41,662 nucleotides of DNA from the NCBI GenBank assembly GCA_903873165.1, contig CAIQNQ010000125.1:1-41662 (forward strand). Reading direction: 5' to 3'. The notes under the pieces were generated by a model. It saw only the letters and a program-made list of their open reading frames with translations, was not told where the DNA came from and did not search any database. Shown here one piece after another: positions 24,894 through 33,893 of this stretch; the stretch's first letter is position 1; each line of letters begins with the position of its first letter. This DNA comes from an uncultured Methylococcaceae bacterium (lineage in GTDB: Bacteria; Pseudomonadota; Gammaproteobacteria; Methylococcales; Methylomonadaceae). The translations under genes and the position numbers were made by a program.

Positions 24894-25472
24894 TTATGCG
24901 TTAATAACGCGTGCAGGTATACCTACCGCCACAGCACCCGCAGGTATGTTTTTTGTGACCACTGCATTTGCACCGATAATTGCACCTTCGCCTATAGTAA
25001 CTCCGCCTAGAATAGTGACACCTCTACCAATCCAAGCATTACGTTTTATTACAATCGGTTTACCTTGATGACCCGTGTATCGCACAGAACTACCTACTAT
25101 CGCCCGATGATTAGCATCTCGAATACTTGAATATTCACCGACCATAACGCCTGCTTCCAAAATAATCTCAGAATAAGCCACTAAATGAACACCACGAGAC
25201 AAAACCACCTCATCACCAATGTCAATAACGCCGTTTTCTTGTGTTTCAAAATAAAGATCTCGGTAAAAAAAAAGATTCTTACCAAGATTGATTCTTCGAG
25301 TACCGTGTATTTCAGGGGTACTCAGCACCACAACCGAAACATCAAGCGTACCGTTCAGTGCACTTTTTAATCGTGCACTGGCCCATAATCTACCTATAGC
25401 ATCCAATGGGTTGATCAATTTGATGATTGGTTGTAAAGCAGAAACCAATATCTTTTTAACTAGATAGCTCAT
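24894..25472 (-). CDS. Hexapeptide-repeat acetyltransferase (maltose/galactoside-type)
   Basis: 192 residues, with a left-handed β-helix. Seen: GVHLVAYSEIILEAGVMVGEY, then IRDANHR (the active-site His is in this loop), RNAWIGRGVTILGGVTIGEGAIIGANAVVTKNIPAGAVAVGIPARV. The last part is the standard end of the LacA/WcaF/NodL family. It would acetylate a sugar hydroxyl using acetyl-CoA in the cytosol. Its ATG overlaps the stop of the GT2 gene by four bases (ATGA). It is a second soluble acetyltransferase besides the one at 5602. Confidence 0.85.
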   Translation of the reverse strand: MSYLVKKILVSALQPIIKLINPLDAIGRLWASARLKSALNGTLDVSVVVLSTPEIHGTRRINLGKNLFFYRDLYFETQENGVIDIGDEVVLSRGVHLVAYSEIILEAGVMVGEYSSIRDANHRAIVGSSVRYTGHQGKPIVIKRNAWIGRGVTILGGVTIGEGAIIGANAVVTKNIPAGAVAVGIPARVINA

Positions 25473-26467
25473 TTATACTCAATTAGTCCTTGTTGCTGAT
25501 TTTTGAAACGATAATACCAATAACTTATCTGTCCACAAGCAATAGGAATTTGCTGGAAATGAGAATGCAGACCATATAGCAATAACGTAACTGACGAGCT
25601 ATTTTTCCAGCGGGCTTTATAAGCTGTACGAAGAATCAAAAAAGAATATCCAAATAGTAAACCCAGAAAAGGCAGAATATCATAGCTCATTAAACTTAAA
25701 ACACTTGCGCTTAATAACAATAGTAACAAAACAATTGCATGCGCGGCGTTACGATAACAGTCGTTGATCCAAAGTGGAAATGCTGTTTTTTTCATGCGCT
25801 GAGAGACTTCTGCATAAGCATGACCAGCACGCACAGCTCGCTTCCAATAGGCTTTAAATTGAGTCATAGCCATATCATGACGGGTCATCGGTTGATCAAT
25901 ATGCAAAATAATCTTACCTTGCGCTCGAATTCTTTGACATAATTCTGGCTCTTCGCCGGCGATTAAATCCTCACTAAAACCTCCAACTTCTTCCAGAATA
26001 TCTCGACACATCAACGCATCACCACCACAAAACTCGGAAACACCGACCGGATAAATCCAGTCTAAATCCAATACTCTGTTATACAAAGAGTGTTCAGGAA
26101 AAGTTTCGCGACGATGCCCCCATACCACAGCAATATCTGGCGAACTAATGGACTTAAGTGCAACACTTAAAAAATCTGGATGCAATAACGTATCACCATC
26201 TAAAAATAGAACATATAAGCCCGTTGACGCACGCCAGCCGGCATTGCGCCCAATAGCCGCTGAAGGCCTCTGTGGCTTTACACGCAAAACCTTTGCACCT
26301 AATCCTTCGGCGAGTTCTGGACTGCCATCTTTAGAATCAGAATCAACATAAATTAACTCTAAATCTCCACCAAAGTTATTAACTGCTTTTATAGATCTTA
26401 AACACCCAGCTAAACGCTGACCTTCATTACGTCCAATGACTATTACTGATACTAACGGTCTAGTCAT
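25469..26467 (-). CDS. GT2 glycosyltransferase with C-terminal membrane segments
   Basis: 332 residues. Seen: VSVIVIGRNEGQRL (6-19), IYVDSDSKDGS (39-49), RNAGWRASTGLYVLFLDGDT (DxD at 90-92), then HRRETFPEHSLYN and GEEPELCQRIRAQG for the catalytic half. A hydrophobic pair of helices lies at about 242-285. It adds a sugar to the growing repeat unit at the membrane. A ribosome site (GGTGATG) lies about eight bases before the ATG. It is preceded by a 143-base gap after the Wzc-like gene, in which I see nothing definite. Confidence 0.85.
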   Translation of the reverse strand: MTRPLVSVIVIGRNEGQRLAGCLRSIKAVNNFGGDLELIYVDSDSKDGSPELAEGLGAKVLRVKPQRPSAAIGRNAGWRASTGLYVLFLDGDTLLHPDFLSVALKSISSPDIAVVWGHRRETFPEHSLYNRVLDLDWIYPVGVSEFCGGDALMCRDILEEVGGFSEDLIAGEEPELCQRIRAQGKIILHIDQPMTRHDMAMTQFKAYWKRAVRAGHAYAEVSQRMKKTAFPLWINDCYRNAAHAIVLLLLLLSASVLSLMSYDILPFLGLLFGYSFLILRTAYKARWKNSSSVTLLLYGLHSHFQQIPIACGQISYWYYRFKNQQQGLIEYK

Positions 26468-26610
26468 AACTTCATCACCGGATTAAATGCACTTGGGCAA
26501 TCCTTCAACCGAACAGGTTTTAAATAACACTCACTCATATTAGATTGCAACTTATAACTCATTATTATCATAGTGAAAATATAAAATTAATAATGTGAAT
26601 TTAATAATTA

Positions 26611-28743
26611 TTATTTTTTATTAAAAAGACCAGCTATTAACTTACCAACTTTTTTATACCCTAACAGATTAGACTTTATAATAAATACATAATCATTAAT
26701 TCCCTTAAAAACCTGTAATCGCGTTACTACAAAACTGACGATATCTGGCCCTATACGCTCTAACAATTTCGCGGCTTGTTTCAATTCATTCAATGTGGTT
26801 TGTTGTGCTGCCACTAATAAAAGCGTAATATCACTAAGACCAATAAAAAACTCTGTATCAGCTGCACACAAAATAGGAGCTGCATCCAAAATCACTACTG
26901 GGTAAGCTTGAGAAATCCTCTGTAAGACCAAACTCAAATCTTGATGACCAGACAACAAACCTACATCATGAACTCCAATTGAAATACGTTCAGGGTACAT
27001 ATCATCAGCCGGACTCACCACCTGAGACAATAACAGCTTAGGATCAAGTGCTAGATTTAACAAGCCCAACGAAGTGTGACCACTCAAATATCGCTGATCT
27101 GGTTTTATCAAATTGACTTCAACCAATATAGCTCGTTTATGCATAATTTTGTAATCCATGGCTAAATTAAAAGCCAACGAAGTCACTCCGCTCTCATGAT
27201 TAACAGATGTCATTAAAATCAGAGTACTCGATCTCCCAGACCTATCATGCTCTCGATCGATTGCCAAAGCCATCCGTCGGGTTTTATCAATGTTAATTTT
27301 TGTAAAATTATTTTCATTATCTACCTCCATTAAAGATGACAATGGCTTATAACCCAGTAATTTTTCTACTTGACCTTCTGTTCTAATGGAACGATTAAAT
27401 AAACCAATCACAATCGGTACTACAAGCCCTAATACCAGAGCTAATACTAACACAATAATTACTGGCTTTTTCCGTCCGCCCGCTGTTGGGAATTGTGGTG
27501 GTCTTGCCATGCTTTCAAAGCGAATTAAACCCGGAGCTTTCGATTCTAATTCAAGAAAACCGATCCGGTCTTCTATTCGATTTAATTGTTCATAAATATT
27601 TTTCAGATCTCGATTCAAAGCTACGCCATCACCATAATGTGTTGAAAACCATAGTGCATTCTTTTTTTGAGCAGTAACTTGAGCCAACAAATCTTGTTCA
27701 ATCTTTCGCGCTAAGACTACCTTAGATCGTCGATCCTCAAGCAGTGAATTTTTGACATCATGAGTTAACTTACCAACTGCTTCATCTACTTCAGCTTCAA
27801 TTACTTGGATTTGTTTACTTATCTGTTCATAGCCCGGGTGCTTAGAGTCTAAGCCCGAAATCAACTTAAGTAATTCACTACGACGCGCATACATATTAGA
27901 TTTTAAACTATTCAAGCCCGAATCTTTATAAACGATATCAGCCACAATAGAATTCAGAGCTTTTGAGTCAGGTTTTTTAGGGTCTTCATACAACAGCAAC
28001 TCAGCTTCAGTCTTCATAAGTTCGCGTTGAGCTTGAGAATAGGCCACCTGACTACTCGCTAATAACTGATCGTACGGATTAGCAGCATTATCAACAAACA
28101 CAGTAACACTTAATAGCTGGGATAGCGCAGCTAATTCCTTCTTCTTATTATTAACAATCCCATTTAATTTTTCACGTTGATCATATAAAATTTGAATCCT
28201 CTCCTTGGATGCATATAACATTTGTTCTACACGTGCATTTTCAATATAAGTTCCTACCACAGTATTAACAATTTCATCCAAACCCTCTGCTCTATCCATT
28301 TCTAGTGCTACTGAAATGAGATAAGTCTCACTAATTGGCTTAATAATCAAAGCAGCTTGCAAACGTTCTGCTGCACTGCGATCAGATTCTTTAGGATCTT
28401 GCCATAAAATACGTTTACGACCCAACTTATCTAAAGCCAATAATAAAATATCATAACGTCCAATGGTTCCGACTTGTTGGTTACTAAACAGCTTATATTG
28501 CTGAGACAAATCCTGCTCTCTATTCTCACTCAAAATATTAGCAATATGAGAAGAGACGTGAATAATTGCCGTTGCAGTATAAATTGATTTCCCTTTTTTC
28601 CACGCAATCGGAACACCCACTAAAATAATCACCAAAAATAAACACAAACCAATTTTGTAATTTTTTATTAGACTGTTTAGTGGCATAAAAGCACCCACTG
28701 CAACCTGCTCGTCAGCTTTAGCAGATAAATTAGATTCATTCAT
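26611..28743 (-). CDS. Wzc/GumC-like chain-length regulator with degenerate BY-kinase domain
   Basis: 710 residues. A Wzz domain has TM1 at about 30-48, a long coiled-coil periplasmic region (about 160-400) and a second membrane helix near 425-448, preceded by the Pro-rich MARPPQFPTAGGRKKP. The C-terminal part (480-700) has the BY-kinase fold, but the Walker A Lys is replaced: the motif reads NHESGVTSLA (V520 where Lys is expected). Walker A' reads ILVEVNLIKP, and Walker B, VVILDAAP (D620), is kept. No Tyr-rich C-terminal tail is present. Kinase activity is unlikely, so it probably acts as a structural co-polymerase with Wza. It starts four bases after the Wza-like gene. Confidence 0.83.
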   Translation of the reverse strand: MNESNLSAKADEQVAVGAFMPLNSLIKNYKIGLCLFLVIILVGVPIAWKKGKSIYTATAIIHVSSHIANILSENREQDLSQQYKLFSNQQVGTIGRYDILLLALDKLGRKRILWQDPKESDRSAAERLQAALIIKPISETYLISVALEMDRAEGLDEIVNTVVGTYIENARVEQMLYASKERIQILYDQREKLNGIVNNKKKELAALSQLLSVTVFVDNAANPYDQLLASSQVAYSQAQRELMKTEAELLLYEDPKKPDSKALNSIVADIVYKDSGLNSLKSNMYARRSELLKLISGLDSKHPGYEQISKQIQVIEAEVDEAVGKLTHDVKNSLLEDRRSKVVLARKIEQDLLAQVTAQKKNALWFSTHYGDGVALNRDLKNIYEQLNRIEDRIGFLELESKAPGLIRFESMARPPQFPTAGGRKKPVIIVLVLALVLGLVVPIVIGLFNRSIRTEGQVEKLLGYKPLSSLMEVDNENNFTKINIDKTRRMALAIDREHDRSGRSSTLILMTSVNHESGVTSLAFNLAMDYKIMHKRAILVEVNLIKPDQRYLSGHTSLGLLNLALDPKLLLSQVVSPADDMYPERISIGVHDVGLLSGHQDLSLVLQRISQAYPVVILDAAPILCAADTEFFIGLSDITLLLVAAQQTTLNELKQAAKLLERIGPDIVSFVVTRLQVFKGINDYVFIIKSNLLGYKKVGKLIAGLFNKK

Positions 28744-28747
28744 ATAG

Positions 28748-29749
28748 TTAAGGAGCTACCACAGCACCTAGCTGGGTAATACTAAATAATGTGCTGATAG
28801 GATTGACCTGCTGAATGATATAACCAAATAAACTGGCTCCATTACGCGGGACAAAAATAATATCACCTTCATTTATAGCAACATTCAGATTTTTATGAGG
28901 TGATAAAATTTCTTTTAAATCAATTTTCAGGTTAACATCAGAACTTGGACGTATAAGATGTAACTCATTAAAATTACCATCTCTAGTAATACCTCCAGCT
29001 TGTCCCAAGAGATCTATAAAAGACATTTGTGGTGTCAAACTAAATACGCCAGGATGATTAACCGCACCCATTACATAGACCGATGTGTCTGTTGAATCTG
29101 GGACATAAACCACATCGTTACGTTGCAACGATACATTTAAAGTAGTATCGGTACCACTTAACAAGCGGGCTAAATCAATCCACAAAATCTTATCGTTACG
29201 TATAATCGCACATCGGGTCAGCACCTTTTCTTTACCACCCGCTTCAGCCAAGACTGTTAGTAACGTAGGTGGCGTAATAAATTGCATCTCACCAGGCTTA
29301 TCTACCCTACCGATAATGGTGATTCGATTAGAGTTGTAATTATTAACCCTTACAGTAGTCAAAATATTCACATAATACAATGAAAGTGCTTTATTAATAG
29401 CAGTAGCGGCTTCGTCACGAGTCATATTTCGCAACAAAATAGTCCCAACCACAGGCAATGTTATTCTCCCATCAGGGCCAATGCGTTGCGCACCTGATAA
29501 CTCGGGTCGTCCAAATACTTCAATACTAATATCGTCACCATCATACAAGGTATAATCTTGGGGATTTTTAGTTTGCTCACTAAATGCCTCAACAGCACTA
29601 GCTTCAGAAATTCTCTTGGGTTTATCTGGCGTGACAAAGGCTTTTTCTGCGTTCAAAGTTGCACTTGGTACTCCTTCAAATGCACCACATGCTACTAGAG
29701 CTAACGATATCAACAATAAAACTACACGAACAACAATAAACTTAAACAT
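28748..29749 (-). CDS. wza: Wza/GumB-like outer-membrane polysaccharide export lipoprotein
   Basis: 333 residues. A lipoprotein signal with lipobox LVAC (C21) is followed by a Poly_export domain (YTLYDGDDISIEVFGRPELS at about 67-86, then IGPDGRITLPVVGTI) and SLBB-type β-grasp repeats (GRVDKPGEMQF, VYVMGAVNHPGVFSL). It forms the outer-membrane export channel. Start: ATG with AGGGAG close upstream. First gene of the minus-strand Wza-Wzc-GT2-acetyltransferase-Wzy-Wzx run. Symbol given for function. Confidence 0.88.
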   Translation of the reverse strand: MFKFIVVRVVLLLISLALVACGAFEGVPSATLNAEKAFVTPDKPKRISEASAVEAFSEQTKNPQDYTLYDGDDISIEVFGRPELSGAQRIGPDGRITLPVVGTILLRNMTRDEAATAINKALSLYYVNILTTVRVNNYNSNRITIIGRVDKPGEMQFITPPTLLTVLAEAGGKEKVLTRCAIIRNDKILWIDLARLLSGTDTTLNVSLQRNDVVYVPDSTDTSVYVMGAVNHPGVFSLTPQMSFIDLLGQAGGITRDGNFNELHLIRPSSDVNLKIDLKEILSPHKNLNVAINEGDIIFVPRNGASLFGYIIQQVNPISTLFSITQLGAVVAP

Positions 29750-29797
29750 GACTCCCTAATTGGCTACTATCATCAATTTTTAGTGTATCACTTTAAA

Positions 29798-29815
29798 AAT
29801 GTAAATGCTTACATT
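29798..29815. promoter_or_regulatory. Palindrome AATGTAA-N4-TTACATT upstream of wza-like gene
   Basis: A perfect seven-base inverted repeat AATGTAA (29798-29804) and TTACATT (29809-29815) with a four-base spacer, about 50 bases before the wza-like start codon. It shares the ATGTAA core with the repeats before the glycosidase-like gene (13749-13823), and may be an operator for one regulator of both units. Confidence 0.45.
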
Positions 29816-29884
29816 ATCTTCAAACAAATCGAACGTAATTTAACAACAAAACATAGAGACATTGATGAAAATAAACTATAGTAC

Positions 29885-29913
29885 TTGATATAAATAGTAT
29901 CCTATTTTAGAAT
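29885..29913 (+). promoter_or_regulatory. Sigma-70-type promoter for the sensor kinase gene
   Basis: TTGATA (29885-29890) and TAGAAT (29908-29913) are separated by 17 bases, each matching consensus at five of six positions. Transcription would start about 29920, with a leader of about 118 bases before the kinase ATG at 30038. It lies in the 288-base divergent gap between the signalling and wza-like transcripts. Confidence 0.55.
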
Positions 29914-30037
29914 TTTAAACAAATGGCTTCCAATCTTACAACAAAACGTTATTAATAGACTTTTTACAGTCCGTCGCGTACAAACTAAAGAGGGGCACTA
30001 GTCAACATGTATATTTACACCTCATTAACAACATCCA

Positions 30038-33000
30038 ATGCCTGACAATACCCTAAACAAAAGCATCTTACGTTTTAAAAAATGGTTAGATTTTGGCTTA
30101 TTTTTTAGAGATCTAACTTTTATACGAGTGTTGATATTGGGACTAGTGCTAGGATTAGGGTTAACTTATATTGCTCAACAAGCCATCCTTAATAGTGAAA
30201 CTGTACGTAATCAGCAAGTCTTCAATAATAAGAATAATGCCTTTAAAAAAACTGTTATTCAAAGACGCACTTCATATCAACAAGTTCTTGAAAGTGTTAA
30301 TGCTCTATTTAGCACCTCAAACAGTGTTACTCGCGAAGAATTTCAATTCTTTGTGTCCCAACTGCATGTGTCAAATTATTACCCAGAAATTCAGGCCATT
30401 GGCTTTGCTAAGGTTGTTAATAATCAACAAAAAAAAAATTATACCAAAAATATAAAAAAAACTGCCGAACCGCTTAACACCTTTTTTCCGGATGGAGAAC
30501 GGGAAGTTTCCGTTCCAATTGAATATATAGAACCTTATACCCATCAAAATACCCCAGTACCCGGATTTGATCTTTTTTCTGACTCCGAGCAACGCTCTAC
30601 CCTGGAGAAAGCCTGTGATACTGGACTCCCAAACTTAAGCGGAAAAACTAATCTAATACAAGCATCAAATAAGCAAATTGAATCAGTATCAATCTTGTAT
30701 TACCCCGTCTATCTCAAAGGTAAAAAACATGAAACCCTTGAAGAACGACGTAACAATATTTTCGGTTATACCTTTTTAATATTAGATATTAATAACCAAA
30801 TGATTGATATATTCAACCTCAATGACTCAACTATTAATTATCAAATTTTTGATGGAGAATCCACCGATCCCGAAGCATTAATCTATGACAATATTTTTAA
30901 TCAAATTTCATCACAAAAAGTAACCGCATCATTCCAGCGCTCTCAAGTAGTATCTGCAAATGAGCATACTTGGACATTAAAAACTAGTTTACTACCAAAC
31001 TTTGAGTCAAAAATTAATTTACAAACTGTTAATTTGATTCGAATACTAGGGTCATTAAGTAGTATATTGCTAACATTATTGATATGGCAATTAGGCAGAC
31101 AAAGCAATCGTGCGCATCTTTTAGCCATTAAAACAGCTATTGCTTCACAAGAAATTGAAGATCAAAAAAAACAAGTACTCATTGAATTACAATACCAAAA
31201 ATATGCGCTAGACCAACATGCCATCGTTACAATCACGGACACAAAAGGAAAAATAACCTATGTGAATGATAAATTTTGTCAAATAAGTGGCTATACAGAA
31301 AAAGAATTAATTGGTAAAAATTATCGAAGATTTAATTCGGGAACCCATTCCCGTGATTTTTTTATAGATATGTATAACACCTTATTGTCAGGGAAAGTAT
31401 GGCAAGGTGAAATTTGTAATAACTCTAAAAACAAATCATTCTATTGGGTTTTAACCACAATTGTCCCTTTTTTAGATAGTAACAATATCATTACCCAATT
31501 TATTGCCATACATACTGATATTACTTTAAGTAAGCAAAATGAACTTCAACTTCGTAAAAATGAACTGCAATTACTCAATATTCTTGATATTAGCCCAATT
31601 GCCGTTCATATCACTATAAACAATGAACGGGACGTCGTGTTTTATAATAAGGGCTATCTAAAAATCATTGGCAATATTGAACCACAACTTATCAGACCCG
31701 AGCAACTTTATGCTCACCGCGAAGACTATCAACACATTATTGCACAACTGGATGAAGGTCAAAGCGTAATCAATCAGGAGGTGGAATTAATTCGCCCTGC
31801 CGACAACGCTTTTGTTTGGTCAATAACTTCACATATTCCTATCCAATATAAGGGTAAAACCGCAATATTAAGCTGGTTTTACGACATGACTTCAATACAC
31901 CTTGCATCCCAAGAACTTTTAAAAGCAAAAGAATTAGCCGAAGAAGCCGCAAAAATGAAATCACAGTTTCTGGCCAACATGAGCCATGAAATACGGACAC
32001 CGATGAATGGTGTGTTGGGTATGCTTGATTTATTAAGTGAAACAGAACTAAACTCAACCCAGCGGAGTTGGGTCGGAACAGCACATGTCTCAGCAGAAGC
32101 CTTACTAGAAATCATCAATGACATATTGGATCTATCAAAATTGGAAGCAGATCAACTGATCATAGAAAACATTAGCTTTAATATGATTGAACTAGTTGAG
32201 GATATTTGTGCTTTGTTAGCCGTTAAAGCTCACCACAAGGGACTTGAATTAAATTGCTTATTACCCTCATTAACTAATTCATTTTGGCAGGGTGACCCGA
32301 TGCGCATCAGGCAAGTAATCACCAACTTTCTGGGCAACGCAATTAAATTTACTAACCAAGGAGAAGTTTCTATTATTGTAACGCTGTTAAGTGATGGTGA
32401 GAATGGACTTCGCTTTGAAGTACGAGATACCGGTATTGGCCTATCAGAAGAAGTACAAACCCGGTTATTTAAATCTTTTTCTCAAGGAGAGAGTTCCACC
32501 TCACGCCGCTACGGTGGTACTGGCTTAGGTTTATTTATCAGCAAAAAATTGGTGAGTCGAATGGGTGGTAGAATTGGCGCTGAAAATATTGCTGACACTG
32601 GCTCGTGTTTTTGGTTTACAGTACCCTTATTGCAAGTCACAAACACCGAAATACCAAGACAATCAAACGATTTTTCGGGCAAAAATGCACTCATTGTTGA
32701 TGACAATACTACAAATCGTAAATTCCTTCGACATTACCTAACTAGTTGGGGTTTACGTGTTAATGAATCTGATAATGGTACGAATGCACTGATTGAATTA
32801 CAAAATTTAACTAGCCAAGGTAATACTGATTGTGACTTAATATTACTGGATACAGATATGCCTGGCATGGATGGTTTAACACTTGCAAAACTATTGTCGC
32901 AAATCTCTAATTTGGCTAATATTCCTATAATAATATTATCCGCCAGCAATCAATCAGAACCTATTGAATATCAAAACAGCAATATTGTCTTTCGCTTGCT

Positions 33001-33889
33001 CAAACCCGTTAGACAACTTGAATTATATAGTGAGATAAGCAATACCCTGAACCCTATTTCGATAATTTCTAAGCTTTCAGCGCACTTAAAAATAGAACCT
33101 GAGTTTCAAACTTACAAAGATAAAAAAGTACTTGTTGTAGAAGATAATAAAATTAATCAAAAAGTTATCAGTGCCAAGCTTGCAAAATTTAATATTGCCC
33201 CCGAAATAGTAAACGATGGTTTACAAGCACTGACTAAATTACAACAAACTACTTACGATTTGATTTTTATGGATTGTCAAATGCCAGTCATGGATGGATA
33301 CGTTACCACGAGCGAATTACGTATACTTGAAACCAAACTCGGTAAAGCACATCAACCCGTTATTGCGCTAACAGCCAATGCTTTGGAGGGCGAAAAAGAA
33401 AAATGTCTAAGTGCAGGTATGGACGATTATCTAAGCAAACCATTGATTACCGATGAATTAAAAAGAATATTAGCATTTCACTTTAACACCTCATCAGAGG
33501 AAACACCACCCACATCAGTAAATCTACCTGTTTTAAATAATGATAGCAATTCAATCCCTATTTGGGACAAGGAAAACACAATAAAACACCTTGAAGATGA
33601 TACCGACTTACTTTACGAAATGATTGATTTATTCTTAATTGAAGGACCTAAACAACTTCAGATTTTATCAAAACTGCTTGCCAATAAAAACATGTCAGAA
33701 CTTGCCAACACAGCCCATTTAATTAAAGGAATGGTTGATCATTTTTATGCAATACCCGCAAGGGACTGTGCATATACTCTTGAAAAAACAGCTTCGACTG
33801 GTGATTCAAGCAATATTGAAGACATAACCCAAGCACTTATCATTGCTGTCACAGATTTAATCACCCAACTTCAACTCACAAGGACTTAA
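30038..33889 (+). CDS. Hybrid sensor histidine kinase: CHASE-PAS-PAS-HisKA-HATPase-REC-REC-Hpt
   Basis: 1283 residues. TM1 is at about 28-50; a periplasmic CHASE domain (about 80-310, VPIEYIEPYTHQN, SVSILYYPVYL) senses an external ligand; TM2 is at about 330-352. Two PAS domains follow (about 390-500 with TYVNDKFCQISGYTEKELIG, and 505-625). HisKA has NMSHEIRTPMNGVLGM (H650). The HATPase has its N-box (MRIRQVITNFLGNAIKFT), DTGIGL and GTGLGL. Two receiver domains follow: REC1 with LLDTDMPGMDG (D938) and REC2 with FMDCQMPVMDG (D1079). The C-terminal Hpt has NTAHLIKG (H1227). A complete phosphorelay is therefore present in one protein. It is followed after four bases by the response regulator-phosphatase, its likely output. 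Confidence 0.9.
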   Translation: MPDNTLNKSILRFKKWLDFGLFFRDLTFIRVLILGLVLGLGLTYIAQQAILNSETVRNQQVFNNKNNAFKKTVIQRRTSYQQVLESVNALFSTSNSVTREEFQFFVSQLHVSNYYPEIQAIGFAKVVNNQQKKNYTKNIKKTAEPLNTFFPDGEREVSVPIEYIEPYTHQNTPVPGFDLFSDSEQRSTLEKACDTGLPNLSGKTNLIQASNKQIESVSILYYPVYLKGKKHETLEERRNNIFGYTFLILDINNQMIDIFNLNDSTINYQIFDGESTDPEALIYDNIFNQISSQKVTASFQRSQVVSANEHTWTLKTSLLPNFESKINLQTVNLIRILGSLSSILLTLLIWQLGRQSNRAHLLAIKTAIASQEIEDQKKQVLIELQYQKYALDQHAIVTITDTKGKITYVNDKFCQISGYTEKELIGKNYRRFNSGTHSRDFFIDMYNTLLSGKVWQGEICNNSKNKSFYWVLTTIVPFLDSNNIITQFIAIHTDITLSKQNELQLRKNELQLLNILDISPIAVHITINNERDVVFYNKGYLKIIGNIEPQLIRPEQLYAHREDYQHIIAQLDEGQSVINQEVELIRPADNAFVWSITSHIPIQYKGKTAILSWFYDMTSIHLASQELLKAKELAEEAAKMKSQFLANMSHEIRTPMNGVLGMLDLLSETELNSTQRSWVGTAHVSAEALLEIINDILDLSKLEADQLIIENISFNMIELVEDICALLAVKAHHKGLELNCLLPSLTNSFWQGDPMRIRQVITNFLGNAIKFTNQGEVSIIVTLLSDGENGLRFEVRDTGIGLSEEVQTRLFKSFSQGESSTSRRYGGTGLGLFISKKLVSRMGGRIGAENIADTGSCFWFTVPLLQVTNTEIPRQSNDFSGKNALIVDDNTTNRKFLRHYLTSWGLRVNESDNGTNALIELQNLTSQGNTDCDLILLDTDMPGMDGLTLAKLLSQISNLANIPIIILSASNQSEPIEYQNSNIVFRLLKPVRQLELYSEISNTLNPISIISKLSAHLKIEPEFQTYKDKKVLVVEDNKINQKVISAKLAKFNIAPEIVNDGLQALTKLQQTTYDLIFMDCQMPVMDGYVTTSELRILETKLGKAHQPVIALTANALEGEKEKCLSAGMDDYLSKPLITDELKRILAFHFNTSSEETPPTSVNLPVLNNDSNSIPIWDKENTIKHLEDDTDLLYEMIDLFLIEGPKQLQILSKLLANKNMSELANTAHLIKGMVDHFYAIPARDCAYTLEKTASTGDSSNIEDITQALIIAVTDLITQLQLTRT

Positions 33890-33893
33890 TAAA

